From Eubacterium sp. AF16-48 (GTDB lineage: Bacteria; Bacillota; Clostridia; Lachnospirales; Lachnospiraceae): a stretch of 64,000 nucleotides of DNA. The stretch lies in contig NZ_QUHB01000005.1 of assembly GCF_003479405.1 (NCBI RefSeq), forward strand, positions 124,001-188,000, given 5' to 3'. A model generated the notes under the pieces. The model saw only the letters and a program-made list of their open reading frames with translations. It made no database searches and was not told where the DNA came from. A program made the position numbers and the translations under genes. Below, piece by piece: positions 1 through 8,265 of this stretch. Each line of letters begins with the position of its first letter. The stretch's first letter is position 1.

Positions 1-266
1 TCTAAGCAATTCATCATAAGAATTGCTACTTTATCACCTTTTCTTATGCCTCTGCTAAGTAACAGGTTAGCTACCCTGTTAGCCTTTTCGTTAAATACAT
101 GCCATGTTATTTCACGTCTGTACTGCTGACTTAAATCCGGCTGGATTAACTCGTACTCACGCCATGTAACACGCCTTTTCTCCTTTATATCAGGATTAAT
201 TTCCACGAGAGCCACATCATTTGCATATTGTATGGCATTTCTCTCTAATAATTCTGTGATAGGCAT
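1..266 (-). CDS. Acyl-CoA ligase (AMP-forming), N-terminal part, cut by window edge
   Basis: The reading frame starts with ATG at 266 and runs off the left edge, giving about 88 residues. It begins MPITELLERNAIQYAND and contains the segments ITWHVFNEKANRVANLL and GIRKGDKVAILMMNC. This is the usual N-terminus of class I adenylate-forming acyl-CoA synthetases: a tense-substrate entry region followed by the RGIxKGDxVAILxxN signature. The enzyme would activate a carboxylic acid to its CoA thioester. It lies 66 bases behind an amidohydrolase and iorBA on the same strand, so an arylacetate is a plausible substrate (inference). The catalytic core and C-terminal domain are outside the window, so specificity cannot be judged. 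Confidence 0.8.
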   Translation of the reverse strand, partial: MPITELLERNAIQYANDVALVEINPDIKEKRRVTWREYELIQPDLSQQYRREITWHVFNEKANRVANLLLSRGIRKGDKVAILMMNCL

Positions 267-332
267 TTATTTATCCTTCTCTCTTTCTTTATTTCCCTTT
301 AGTTGTAATGGTGCACAGCCATTTAAATAACA

Positions 333-1166
333 TTAGAATCCAAACAGTCTTTTGGCATTTTCTCCAAGAATCAGTTTCTTTTCATCATCATTAAGTCCTG
401 TATTGTCAAAGTCTTCCAAAGCCTGTTTCTGGTCGTACCATGGGCTGTCGGTTCCAAACAGTATTTTGTCAGCACCGTGTTTTCTCACCATTCTCACAAA
501 CTGCTCATTGCCAAGTCTTACAGGGAACCTTCTGTTTAAGACTACTGCTGTATCCATATAAAATGGAAGACCTGCCAGTTTTTCTTCCACTTCATCCCAT
601 AATCTCCATCCACCCATATGTGCCAGAATAAGTTTTTCCGGCTGAATATGTTTCCACAAATTAAGAACCATATCCGGTGTGCAGTGAATAGTATCCGGAA
701 GACCTACATCCTCTCCTGCGTGTACTATTATTCCCAGACCCTTATTTGCTGCATAATCAATGAGCCTTATATATCTCTCATCATCAAAAAATACATGTTG
801 ATAATCCGGATGAAGCTTAATTGCCTTAAGCTCCATAGACGCAATATCATCTATGATTTCCTTGTAATTCTCACAGTCGGGATGAATGGCACCAAAGTTA
901 AACACCTTTGTTTCATCCATTTTTTCATTGGCTTTAACTGACAATTCGTTGATTTTTTCAGGTTGTGTAACATTAGTTGCCACAGGGCAAACCACTGACA
1001 AATCAATTCCTGCACTTTTAGTGCTGTCAGATAATCCCTGAAACGTAGGGATTCTGGCACATTTAACCTCAAAGCCCTGACCTCTTACGATATCCTCTTC
1101 CATATGCTCTATGGCTCTGGCTGCTATCTTGTACGGAAATGTATGGGTATGAATATCAATGATCAT
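333..1166 (-). CDS. Amidohydrolase family (amidohydrolase 2/ACMSD-like) metal enzyme
   Basis: A 277-residue TIM-barrel metal-dependent hydrolase. The N-terminal MIIDIHTHTFP supplies the HxH metal pair, HAGED near residue 149 and LAHMGG near residue 180 supply further histidines, and FGTDSPW near the C-terminus supplies the catalytic aspartate. These are the marks of the amidohydrolase 2 family, which includes decarboxylases (ACMSD, gamma-resorcylate type) as well as hydrolases. It follows iorB after 17 bases, and the acyl-CoA ligase follows it, so it is probably co-transcribed with an aromatic-acid module. The reaction is not predictable from sequence; a decarboxylase or lactone/amide hydrolase are both possible. 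Confidence 0.85.
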   Translation of the reverse strand: MIIDIHTHTFPYKIAARAIEHMEEDIVRGQGFEVKCARIPTFQGLSDSTKSAGIDLSVVCPVATNVTQPEKINELSVKANEKMDETKVFNFGAIHPDCENYKEIIDDIASMELKAIKLHPDYQHVFFDDERYIRLIDYAANKGLGIIVHAGEDVGLPDTIHCTPDMVLNLWKHIQPEKLILAHMGGWRLWDEVEEKLAGLPFYMDTAVVLNRRFPVRLGNEQFVRMVRKHGADKILFGTDSPWYDQKQALEDFDNTGLNDDEKKLILGENAKRLFGF

Positions 1167-1183
1167 TTCAAATTCCTTCTTAT

Positions 1184-1756
1184 TTAAAATTCGTAGCCTC
1201 TCTCAAAAGCTGCCACGTTAATATCTATAGTCTTTGGTGGAACAGTTTTCTTAATTACATCAATCCACTGTTCTTTCGGGAAGTCCATTCTCTTTGCAGC
1301 AACTCCTAAAATAATAACGTTGAAAACCCTTGGATTGCCCATGGCTAAAGCTTCAGCCTGAGCATCAACGGAAATAACCTTATGTTCCTTTGACAGATTT
1401 TCAATAATATTTTCAGGATATTTTGCCACTCCCGTAACTACAGGCATAGGGTCGATTCTCTGATCATTAACAATAATAACCCCATCCTTTTTTAAGTAGT
1501 GAGCATATCTTAAAGCCTCTAATCTTTCAAAAGCAATCAGTACATCTGCCTGACCTTCCTCCACTATAGGCTCTGCTACCTTTTCTCCATATCTTACATA
1601 TGTTACAACGCTTCCTCCACGCTGTGCCATTCCGTGAACTTCTGATAATTTTACATCATATCCTGCGGCTACTGTAATTCCCCCTAAAATTCTGCTGGTA
1701 AGGAGAGTACCCTGACCACCAACGCCTACTATCATAATATTCCTTGTTTCTGCCAT
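1184..1756 (-). CDS. iorB: Indolepyruvate:ferredoxin oxidoreductase, beta subunit
   Basis: 190 residues, the usual IorB length. The N-terminus has the gamma-domain signature of 2-oxoacid:ferredoxin oxidoreductases (NIMIVGVGGQGTLLTSRIL), then VHGMAQRGGSVVTYVRYG, both typical of IorB. With IorA it interconverts aryl-2-oxoacids (indolepyruvate, phenylpyruvate, hydroxyphenylpyruvate) plus CoA and arylacetyl-CoA plus CO2, using ferredoxin, in the cytoplasm. The start is two bases after the iorA stop, showing translational coupling and one complex. The next gene is an amidohydrolase on the same strand. Confidence 0.95.
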   Translation of the reverse strand: MAETRNIMIVGVGGQGTLLTSRILGGITVAAGYDVKLSEVHGMAQRGGSVVTYVRYGEKVAEPIVEEGQADVLIAFERLEALRYAHYLKKDGVIIVNDQRIDPMPVVTGVAKYPENIIENLSKEHKVISVDAQAEALAMGNPRVFNVIILGVAAKRMDFPKEQWIDVIKKTVPPKTIDINVAAFERGYEF

Positions 1757-1758
1757 GA

Positions 1759-3504
1759 TTATTCTCCTTTCTTTTTAAGTTCTATAGCTCCAAACTTACA
1801 ATTGCTCATGCAAAGTCCACAGCCGTTACACATTGTTCCGTCAATTGCCACTGTTCCATCTTCCTTTTTAGTCATGGCAGGACAACCCGGAACTAAACAC
1901 TGTCCGCATTTAACACATTTTTCAGGTATTGTATAACATTTTCCCTTAGGAACAAATGACTTAAGAAGTGCACATGGTGACTGGGAAATAATAACTGAAA
2001 CCTCATCCCTTGCAACTTCTTCCTTAACTACCTTGGTTAATTTATCAACATCAAAAGCATCAACTACTTCAACATGTTTAACTCCCAATGCATGACATAA
2101 ATCCACAAGATCAACTGCATATGCCGGCTCACCGTCTAGTGTTTTTCCTGTTGCCGGATGATCCTGATGTCCTGTCATTCCTGTTGTTGAATTATCCAAA
2201 ATAATAACTGTACCTGTAGCCTTGTTATAAACCATGTTCATAAGTGAATTTACACCTGTGTGAAGGAATGTAGAATCACCAATTACGGCTACCCAGTTTT
2301 TAATGTAATCTTTTCCTTTTGCCTTCTCCATGCCGTGAAGAGTTGAAATACTTGAGCCCATACAAAGAGTTGTATCAACTACTGCCAACGGGTTTACAGC
2401 ACCTAATGTGTAACATCCAATGTCACCTGCCGCATGAATTCTTAACTTCTTAAGAACGGAATATGTACTTCTGTGAGGGCATCCCGGACAAAGAATAGGT
2501 GGTCTTGCAGGAGCCTCATTTGAAGCTTTAACCTCAATTGTTTCACCTAAAATCTTCTCTCTTAACATATTGGCACTGTACTCGCCCTGAATTGTAAATA
2601 AATTTTTGCCGTCACATTCAATGCCCATTGCCTTAACCTGTTCTTCAATTACAGGTTCAAGCTCTTCCACAATTACAAGTCTGTCAACCTTTGACGCAAA
2701 ATCCTTTATAAGCTTCTTTGGAAGAGGATGTACCAATCCCAGCTTCAATACTGAAGCCTCAGGTAAAACTTCCTTAACATACTGATAAGGTATTCCACTT
2801 GTAATAATTCCTATTTTTGTGTCATTATATTCTACTTTATTAATATCTAATGTATTAGCATCCTCAGCCATTCTGTTCATACGCTGTTCAACAAAAACGT
2901 GACGTTTAATGGCATTAGCAGGCATCATAACATTCTTTGCAATATTTCTCTCGTAAGGCTTATCATCAACCTCTACTCTATCCTCTAAATTAACAATACC
3001 CTGGGAATGAGCAATTCTTGTAGTTGTTCTTAAAATAATCGGTGTATCGTATTCCTCTGATAACTCATAAGCTCTCTTTGTAAATACCCTTGCTTCCTCA
3101 CTGTCTGACGGTTCAATAACCGGAATCATGGAAGCACGTCCAATCATTCTTGTATCCTGTTCATTCTGTGAGCTGTAAATACCCGGGTCATCGGCTACAA
3201 CAACCACCATACCACCATTTACTCCAATATACGCTCCTGAGTAAAGAGGGTCTGCTGCCACATTAAGACCTACCATTTTCATCATACACATAGATCTGCA
3301 GCCTGCCATGGATGCTCCTATGGCTACTTCCGCTGCCACCTTTTCATTAGGTGCCCATTCTGCATAAACCCCATCATACTTAACAATATTTTCACTTATC
3401 TCTGTACTAGGTGTTCCCGGATAAGCTGATGTTACCTTAACTCCGGCTTCATAAGCTCCACGGGCAATAGCTTCGTTACCTAGCATAATAGTCTGCTTGC
3501 TCAA
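1759..3504 (-). CDS. iorA: Indolepyruvate:ferredoxin oxidoreductase, alpha subunit
   Basis: 581 residues, close to the family norm. The N-terminal pyrimidine-binding domain begins GNEAIARGAYEAGV and TSAYPGTPSTEI; the central region has the CPGCPHRST segment and the thiamine-diphosphate site GDIGCYTLG / VIGDSTF; the C-terminus carries two 4Fe-4S ferredoxin motifs (CVKCGQCLVPGCP and CNGCGLCMSNC). It is the thiamine- and iron-sulfur-carrying subunit of the arylpyruvate ferredoxin oxidoreductase. It pairs with iorB immediately downstream. An operator-like GCTTTAAAGTA site lies 52 bases upstream of its start, so it may have its own promoter behind the symporter. Oxygen-sensitive chemistry fits an anaerobe. 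Confidence 0.96.
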   Translation of the reverse strand: MSKQTIMLGNEAIARGAYEAGVKVTSAYPGTPSTEISENIVKYDGVYAEWAPNEKVAAEVAIGASMAGCRSMCMMKMVGLNVAADPLYSGAYIGVNGGMVVVVADDPGIYSSQNEQDTRMIGRASMIPVIEPSDSEEARVFTKRAYELSEEYDTPIILRTTTRIAHSQGIVNLEDRVEVDDKPYERNIAKNVMMPANAIKRHVFVEQRMNRMAEDANTLDINKVEYNDTKIGIITSGIPYQYVKEVLPEASVLKLGLVHPLPKKLIKDFASKVDRLVIVEELEPVIEEQVKAMGIECDGKNLFTIQGEYSANMLREKILGETIEVKASNEAPARPPILCPGCPHRSTYSVLKKLRIHAAGDIGCYTLGAVNPLAVVDTTLCMGSSISTLHGMEKAKGKDYIKNWVAVIGDSTFLHTGVNSLMNMVYNKATGTVIILDNSTTGMTGHQDHPATGKTLDGEPAYAVDLVDLCHALGVKHVEVVDAFDVDKLTKVVKEEVARDEVSVIISQSPCALLKSFVPKGKCYTIPEKCVKCGQCLVPGCPAMTKKEDGTVAIDGTMCNGCGLCMSNCKFGAIELKKKGE

Positions 3505-3555
3505 TATCTTCTCCTACCTCTCTTGAATAAATGTATCGCAATAACACTTTTTATT

Positions 3556-3571
3556 GCTTTAAAGTAATAAA
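3556..3571. promoter_or_regulatory. Operator-like motif upstream of iorA
   Basis: GCTTTAAAGTAATAAA lies 52-67 bases upstream of the iorA start. The same motif, with one changed base, occurs at 5462-5477 in front of the symporter gene, where it sits at the predicted transcription start. The core CTTTAAAG is palindromic. Binding by a shared repressor or activator is inferred; no regulator for it is encoded in the visible part of the cluster. Confidence 0.45.
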
Positions 3572-3608
3572 CTTAATTATAATTTATCCTGCATTATAAG
3601 TCAATGTA

Positions 3609-3791
3609 TCAAGTTGACCATATCTGTAAAAAGGCTATTCCTTCTAATGCGGGAATCACGTATATTAAATTTCCCACAGCTTTTACTATCTTCACAGCTA
3701 TCAACAACAAAAATATAAGTGATATAGCGACACACATTCCCGCTAATTTAATTTCAAATTTGCTTATTATTAAAAAATCAGAAAATCTCAT
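3609..3791 (-). CDS. Small membrane protein downstream of the symporter (unrecognised)
   Basis: A 60-residue frame starting 13 bases after the symporter stop, on the same strand. A long hydrophobic run (residues about 17-50, including VAISLIFLLLIAVKIVKAVG) predicts one or two membrane segments. I do not recognise a family. Position suggests an accessory peptide for the symporter, as small partner proteins are known for some solute symporters, but this is inference. The ribosome binding site is weak: an AGGA lies only one base before the ATG. It may therefore be translated by coupling to the symporter or not at all. Confidence 0.35.
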   Translation of the reverse strand: MRFSDFLIISKFEIKLAGMCVAISLIFLLLIAVKIVKAVGNLIYVIPALEGIAFLQIWST

Positions 3792-3804
3792 ATCCTATTA
3801 TTTA

Positions 3805-5391
3805 CTACTGCTTTAAATGCTCTTTAGCTGTTGTTTCTGTTTTTTCATTGTAACATTCAAAGATTTCGTCAAGTTCCTTATCACTTTGCTTCTTTGTAAA
3901 CAGGCTGATTATAGGAACGATTATAAGTCCACCTACCATGGCTATAACACCTGAATTAATTGATGACTTAAATACATAACCAAGAACTGTCCCCCAGCCT
4001 GTAATATCTATTCCTGCCAAAGTTATTATAAGCTGGATAACTGCAATGGAGCACCCCCAGATGTAACAAACTACTGTAGCTGTTTTCGTAATGCCCTTCC
4101 AGTATAAACCATAAAGGAATGGTGCCAAAAATGCCCCTGCAAGAGCTCCCCATGAAACACCCATCATCTGTGCAATAAATGTAACTTCCGGATGTGCATC
4201 CTTAAATATAGCTATAACTGCTGAAACAAGGATAAAGAACACAATAAGTAATCTCATTAACGTAACCTGTTTCTTTTCTGTAATTTCCTTTTTGCATGCC
4301 GGCTTTATAACGTCTAAAGTAAATGTTGAACTTGATGTAAGTACCAGTGAAGAAAGGGTTGACATTGATGCAGACAATACAAGTACAATAACCACTGCAA
4401 TTACAATAGAAGGTAATGTAGAGAGCATGGTAGGAATAATAGTGTCAAATAAAGGCTTTCCTGTAGCTTCATTAATGGTTATTTTATCACTGTACAATCT
4501 TCCAAATCCACCTAAGAAGTAGCAGCCTCCGGCTACAATAATGGCAAATACTGTAGAAATTACAGTTCCCTTATGTATATCTTTTTCACTTTTAATGGCA
4601 TAAAATTTTCCTACCATTTGTGGAAGTCCCCATGTTCCAAGAGATGTAAGGACTACTACAAACAAAAGTGCCAATGGATCAGGTCCTAAAAATGATGAAT
4701 AAGCTCCCTGCCATCCTGCATCTCCTGTGATAGCTGAAAGATTTTTTGTTGCATTAACCAAACCGCCATTATCTACAAGAACTGCACCTATAACAGCACA
4801 TATACCAAACAGCATGATAATGCCCTGAATAAAATCATTAATGGCTGTTGCCATATATCCGCCAAATATTACATATACACCGGTAAGCACTGCCATTACT
4901 GCAATAACTACCCAGTATGGAATATCAAAAACCAGACCAAACAAGCTGGACAATCCGTTATACAATGATGATGTATATGGAATTAAGAATATAAATACTA
5001 TAATTGATGCAGCCACCTTAAGTGGTGTTGAGTTAAATCTCTTACCAAAGAAATCAGGCATGGTTTTTGCATCAATATGCTGTGTCATAACTCTTGTTCT
5101 TCTTCCTAATACGTTCCATGCAAGAAGTGAACCAATAAAGGCATTTCCAAGACCTGCCCATGTGGAAGCCAGTCCAAAATTCCATCCAAACTGTCCTGCA
5201 TATCCAACGAAAATAACCGCTGAAAAGTATGAAGTACCAAAGGCAAATGCTGTAAGCCATGGGCCTACCGAACGTCCTCCAAGAACAAATCCATTTACAT
5301 CTGTTGTGTGTCTTCTGGTGTAAAATCCCACAAATATCATTATGGCAAAAAACACTACCAGCATAATGGAACATAATGTAACTGTTGTCAT
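3805..5391 (-). CDS. Sodium:solute symporter (SSS family)
   Basis: A polytopic transporter of about 528 residues with roughly 13 hydrophobic segments. Near the N-terminus it has GRSVGPWLTAFAFGTSYFSA, the conserved SSS core around TM2, followed by GYAGQFGWNFG. The frame extends upstream to a TTG at 5406, but that TTG lies inside the ribosome binding site GGAGGG, so the ATG at 5391 (MTTVTLCSIM) is the better start. It imports an organic solute with Na+. Being the promoter-proximal gene before iorAB, it probably brings in the aromatic acid or amino acid used by that module (inference). It is preceded by a perfect sigma-A promoter with an operator at the start site. Confidence 0.9.
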   Translation of the reverse strand: MTTVTLCSIMLVVFFAIMIFVGFYTRRHTTDVNGFVLGGRSVGPWLTAFAFGTSYFSAVIFVGYAGQFGWNFGLASTWAGLGNAFIGSLLAWNVLGRRTRVMTQHIDAKTMPDFFGKRFNSTPLKVAASIIVFIFLIPYTSSLYNGLSSLFGLVFDIPYWVVIAVMAVLTGVYVIFGGYMATAINDFIQGIIMLFGICAVIGAVLVDNGGLVNATKNLSAITGDAGWQGAYSSFLGPDPLALLFVVVLTSLGTWGLPQMVGKFYAIKSEKDIHKGTVISTVFAIIVAGGCYFLGGFGRLYSDKITINEATGKPLFDTIIPTMLSTLPSIVIAVVIVLVLSASMSTLSSLVLTSSSTFTLDVIKPACKKEITEKKQVTLMRLLIVFFILVSAVIAIFKDAHPEVTFIAQMMGVSWGALAGAFLAPFLYGLYWKGITKTATVVCYIWGCSIAVIQLIITLAGIDITGWGTVLGYVFKSSINSGVIAMVGGLIIVPIISLFTKKQSDKELDEIFECYNEKTETTAKEHLKQ

Positions 5392-5431
5392 TTTAATTCC
5401 CTCCAAATTATTATGTGAATATATTTCCGTG

Positions 5432-5477
5432 GCTTTAAAGCGTTGAACTTTAAACCGTTACGCTTTAAAGTAGTAAA
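5432..5477. promoter_or_regulatory. Operator region of the symporter gene (CTTTAAAG repeats)
   Basis: Three CTTTAAAG-type boxes: GCTTTAAAGCG at 5432, AACTTTAAACC around 5447, and GCTTTAAAGTAGTAAA at 5462-5477. The outer two form an exact 11-base inverted repeat (CTTTAAAGCGT / ACGCTTTAAAG). The block covers the expected start point of the promoter at 5481-5509, which is the usual place for a repressor. The 5462 box recurs upstream of iorA. Confidence 0.5.
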
Positions 5478-5480
5478 GCA

Positions 5481-5509
5481 ATTATATAAAAAAAGAAACT
5501 GCTTGTCAA
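5481..5509 (-). promoter_or_regulatory. Sigma-A promoter of the symporter/ior cluster
   Basis: Minus-strand TTGACA at 5509-5504, a spacer of exactly 17 bases, and TATAAT at 5486-5481: a full consensus match. The -35 box lies within the stem of the rpiB terminator (5488-5536) and the terminator U-tract lies in the spacer. Confidence 0.85.
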
Positions 5510-5536
5510 CAACTGGTTTTGTCAACAGGCAGTTCC
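5488..5536 (-). terminator. Rho-independent terminator of rpiB
   Basis: Minus-strand hairpin of about 18 base pairs with a few wobble pairs (arms GGAACTGCCTGTTGACAA and TTGTTGACAAGCAGTTTC) followed by seven T. It starts 5 bases after the rpiB stop codon and physically overlaps the promoter of the next operon. Confidence 0.75.
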
Positions 5537-5540
5537 TAAA

Positions 5541-6005
5541 CTACTTACTGTATTTCTTTTCAATATCTGTTATCATATCCACCCTTCTTGCATGTCTTCC
5601 GCCTTCAAATTCAGTTCCGAAAAACTCATCAAGAATCATCTTTGCCAGTTCAGTTCCAACTACACGGGCACCAAAAGCTATAATATTAGCATTATTATGC
5701 TGTTTTGTAAGCTTTGCTGAATAAGGCTCGCTGCAAACAGCTGCTCTTACTCCCGGAACCTTATTGGCACTCATGGATATTCCAATTCCCGTTCCACAAA
5801 TAAGTACACCGTAATCAACTTCCTTAGAAACTACTGCTTCTCCTACTTCCTGACCCTTACTTGGATAATCGCATTTAATTATTTCACCGTTTTCATCGTA
5901 ATTAGTTCCGTAATCAACACATTCATATCCTTTTTCTTCCATATATTTCAACAATTCATTTTTCAAATCAATTGCTGCATGGTCGCATCCAAATCCAATT
6001 TTCAT
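5541..6005 (-). CDS. rpiB: Ribose-5-phosphate isomerase B
   Basis: 154 residues, the standard size of the RpiB/LacAB sugar-phosphate isomerase family. It starts MKIGFGCDHAAIDLK, with the phosphate-binding GCDHAA loop. VLICGTGIGISMSANKVPG holds the conserved catalytic cysteine region, and HNNANIIAFGARVVG follows. It interconverts ribose-5-phosphate and ribulose-5-phosphate in the pentose phosphate pathway. It stands alone on the minus strand with its own terminator, divergent from the first sortase cassette. Confidence 0.93.
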   Translation of the reverse strand: MKIGFGCDHAAIDLKNELLKYMEEKGYECVDYGTNYDENGEIIKCDYPSKGQEVGEAVVSKEVDYGVLICGTGIGISMSANKVPGVRAAVCSEPYSAKLTKQHNNANIIAFGARVVGTELAKMILDEFFGTEFEGGRHARRVDMITDIEKKYSK

Positions 6006-6088
6006 TTTATTTTCCTCTTTTTTAATAATATATTTGTATTTTCATTTTAACCAGTACGGTATTATATGTCAAATCCATAATGGAATGC

Positions 6089-6116
6089 TTGATTTTCTTT
6101 TCATAAGTTATATACT
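6089..6116 (+). promoter_or_regulatory. Promoter of sortase cassette 1
   Basis: TTGATT at 6089-6094, 16-base spacer, TATACT at 6111-6116. It lies 42 bases before the chosen sortase start. The paralogous cassette has a stronger version at 9289-9317 with the same TATACT -10 box. Confidence 0.6.
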
Positions 6117-6158
6117 ATTAATACAATACAATGTTAAATGAGGGAGCGCTGTTTAAAT

Positions 6159-6923
6159 ATGAAAATTAAAAAACTTCTTTGGGGGATTTTTTTTGTTTTT
6201 TTTCTAATCATATTGATTTTTTCCGGATACAAAATAATCTCTATTTTTTTTGACAACGGTGGCAATGTTGATAAATATATTGAAGAAACATCCACTATAA
6301 CAAAGGAAAGTGAAAGTGATTCCATGGCTGATAATCATGGTATTAAATGGTCATCCCTTAAGAAAGCCAACGATGATATATACGCATGGATTTACATTCC
6401 AAACACTAATGTGGATTATCCCATTGTTCAGTCTTCAGTTTATGAGTCTGACACTCTTTACCTAGACCATAACATAGACAAGAAGCCTGACATAGCCGGT
6501 GCCATTTTTTCAGAGCGTGCCAACAGAAAGGATTTTTCTGACCCTGTGACGGTTATTTATGGTCATAACATGAAAAATGGTTCTATGTTTAAAACTCTCC
6601 ACAGTTTTGAAGATGCTAAATTTTTCAAAAAAAATAAATTTATTTACATATATACGGAAAAACGTAAACTTACCTATAAGATATATTCGGCGTATGTATA
6701 CGATGACAGACATATATTAAATTCATTTAATTTTGAAGATAAAAAGATATTTAAAAAATATTTAAAGTCTACCCAAAATCCACAATCCCTTACAAAAAAT
6801 ACCCGTAAGGTGGATTTAAACACCGACAGTAAGGTACTGACTCTTAGCACCTGCACTAACGGTGCCGCAAACACACGATATTTAGTACAAGGAGTATTAA
6901 TTAAAGATGAGCAGACAAAGTAA
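6159..6923 (+). CDS. srtB: Class B sortase, cassette 1
   Basis: 254 residues from the ATG at 6159. The frame opens at 6138, but the AGGGAG ribosome binding site at 6141-6146 lies after that ATG, and the paralogue at 9360 aligns with the later start (MKIKKLLWG against MNKKKLFWG). An N-terminal signal-anchor (residues 8-31) leads to the extracellular sortase domain. The catalytic His is H136 in YGHNM, the Cys is C232 in TLSTCTNG and the Arg is R240. Class B sortases are transpeptidases that cut a C-terminal signal and fix proteins to peptidoglycan; in clostridia they recognise S/P-P-x-T-G. The likely substrate is the SPKTA protein two genes on. The LCP gene overlaps its 3' end by 17 bases. Confidence 0.93.
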   Translation: MKIKKLLWGIFFVFFLIILIFSGYKIISIFFDNGGNVDKYIEETSTITKESESDSMADNHGIKWSSLKKANDDIYAWIYIPNTNVDYPIVQSSVYESDTLYLDHNIDKKPDIAGAIFSERANRKDFSDPVTVIYGHNMKNGSMFKTLHSFEDAKFFKKNKFIYIYTEKRKLTYKIYSAYVYDDRHILNSFNFEDKKIFKKYLKSTQNPQSLTKNTRKVDLNTDSKVLTLSTCTNGAANTRYLVQGVLIKDEQTK

Positions 6924-8193
6924 CGATTTATATAGCAATATAGAATTAGTGCCTGATGATTATTCAGATGATAAGCAGGCTGATTCAGGTAATAGTGCCA
7001 CTAATTTAGAAGATGAACAGGTTACCTCCAAAGGCGAACATCACAGCAGTCACCACTCAGGTTGCGGACATCACTCCAGTGGCTCCCACCATCCAGGGAG
7101 TGGGCATCATTCCGGTCACCATCATCATAGCCACTCCTCTAGTAGAAAAAGTGGCTCTAAGAAAAAGAAAAAATGGAGCAGGAAGAAAAAATTCTTCGTT
7201 ATATTGCTCTTGGTGATTTTATTTTTAATTCTTGCACTTTTAACTACTTTTGGAGTAATGCATTATTTAGGCAAAAAATCCTTACTGGGAAATGAGGCAG
7301 TTGCCCTTACTCTTCCTGAGGATATTAACTATGACGATATTGAAGGCGACGGCAAAACCATAGAATACAAGGGACACACTTACGAGTTTAACAGTAACAT
7401 TGCAAGTATTTTGTTTATGGGTGTTGACCATGATGAGTTTAAAGATGATGCCGTTCCATCTACAGCAGGACAAGCTGATGCCCTGTATCTTATGACCTAT
7501 AATATTTCCACCGGAAAAATTAAGGTTTTAGCCCTTAACCGTGATATTATGACTGATATCAGCAGATATGACAGTGAAGGTAATTATTATGATACGGCGA
7601 CTAAACAGTTATGTCTTGCTTATGCATATGGAGACGGAAAAGAATTAAGTGCCAAAAATCAGGCTATGGCAGTGGAACGTTTTATTTACAACATTCCAAT
7701 TAATACATACTACGCCATTGATTTTTCATCCCTTAAAATATTAAATGATGATATCGGTGGTGTCACGTTAACACCTGAGTACACCTTTTCCTCCTTCACC
7801 AAAGGGCAAAAAATTACTCTGAAAGGTGAAACTGCCGAACAGTTTGTAAGATACAGAAATACAAATCTGTTAGATGACAACCTACGACGTATGAGTTGCC
7901 AGAAGCTGTACCTTAACAGTTTTGTCAGTCAGCTTTTGCCATCATTAAAAAAAGATATTAACGTTCCGCTAAAATTGTACAAAGATTCATCAAAGTACAC
8001 AGTAACAAATTTAGATGCCAATATTATGGTATATTTGGCATCGACTCTGGCAACTAACTATTCCGGGCTTAACATTACTTCCATTAAAGGCAAGTATGTA
8101 GAGAAGAAAGATGACCGGTTTGCTGAGTATAAAATCAATAAAACTGATTTATTCGAGAAAATATTAGATATTTATTATATAAAAACTCGTTAA
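6907..8193 (+). CDS. LytR-CpsA-Psr (LCP) family glycopolymer transferase with His-rich tail, cassette 1
   Basis: 428 residues. Residues 1-95 are cytoplasmic and contain a His/Ser/Gly-rich stretch at 45-76 with 15 histidines, then a Lys/Arg patch, one membrane segment (96-118) and the extracellular LCP domain. LCP landmarks are ILFMGVDHD, DALYLMTYN, VLALNRDIM, IGGVTLTPEY, and the Arg pair region VRYRNTNLLDDNLRRMS. LCP enzymes move undecaprenyl-pyrophosphate-linked glycopolymers onto peptidoglycan or, in Actinomyces, onto a sortase-anchored protein. The 17-base overlap with the sortase frame indicates coupled synthesis. The function of the His-rich tail is unknown; cytoplasmic metal binding is one possibility. 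Confidence 0.92.
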   Translation: MSRQSNDLYSNIELVPDDYSDDKQADSGNSATNLEDEQVTSKGEHHSSHHSGCGHHSSGSHHPGSGHHSGHHHHSHSSSRKSGSKKKKKWSRKKKFFVILLLVILFLILALLTTFGVMHYLGKKSLLGNEAVALTLPEDINYDDIEGDGKTIEYKGHTYEFNSNIASILFMGVDHDEFKDDAVPSTAGQADALYLMTYNISTGKIKVLALNRDIMTDISRYDSEGNYYDTATKQLCLAYAYGDGKELSAKNQAMAVERFIYNIPINTYYAIDFSSLKILNDDIGGVTLTPEYTFSSFTKGQKITLKGETAEQFVRYRNTNLLDDNLRRMSCQKLYLNSFVSQLLPSLKKDINVPLKLYKDSSKYTVTNLDANIMVYLASTLATNYSGLNITSIKGKYVEKKDDRFAEYKINKTDLFEKILDIYYIKTR

Positions 8194-8197
8194 TATG

Positions 8198-8225
8198 TTG
8201 CTTTTTTGTTGATTTATTGTATAAT
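8198..8225 (+). promoter_or_regulatory. Promoter of the SPKTA surface protein gene
   Basis: TTGCTT at 8198-8203, 16-base spacer, TATAAT at 8220-8225, placed 41 bases before the start codon. The paralogous substrate gene has an equivalent promoter at 11536-11563. Confidence 0.55.
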
Positions 8226-8265
8226 TACTTAATAGTATCAAATTTTGTATATGGGAGGTCTACTT

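Noticed and set aside
5392..5406. TTG start for the symporter
   Set aside because: The TTG is within the GGAGGG ribosome site of the ATG at 5391.
6138..6158. Upstream start for the first sortase
   Set aside because: The ribosome site lies after this ATG and the paralogue aligns with the start at 6159.
6907..7150. His-rich coding region considered as a simple repeat or CRISPR-like array
   Set aside because: The CAC/CAT-rich codons are irregular, in frame and part of a complete LCP protein; no regular spacing or identical repeats.
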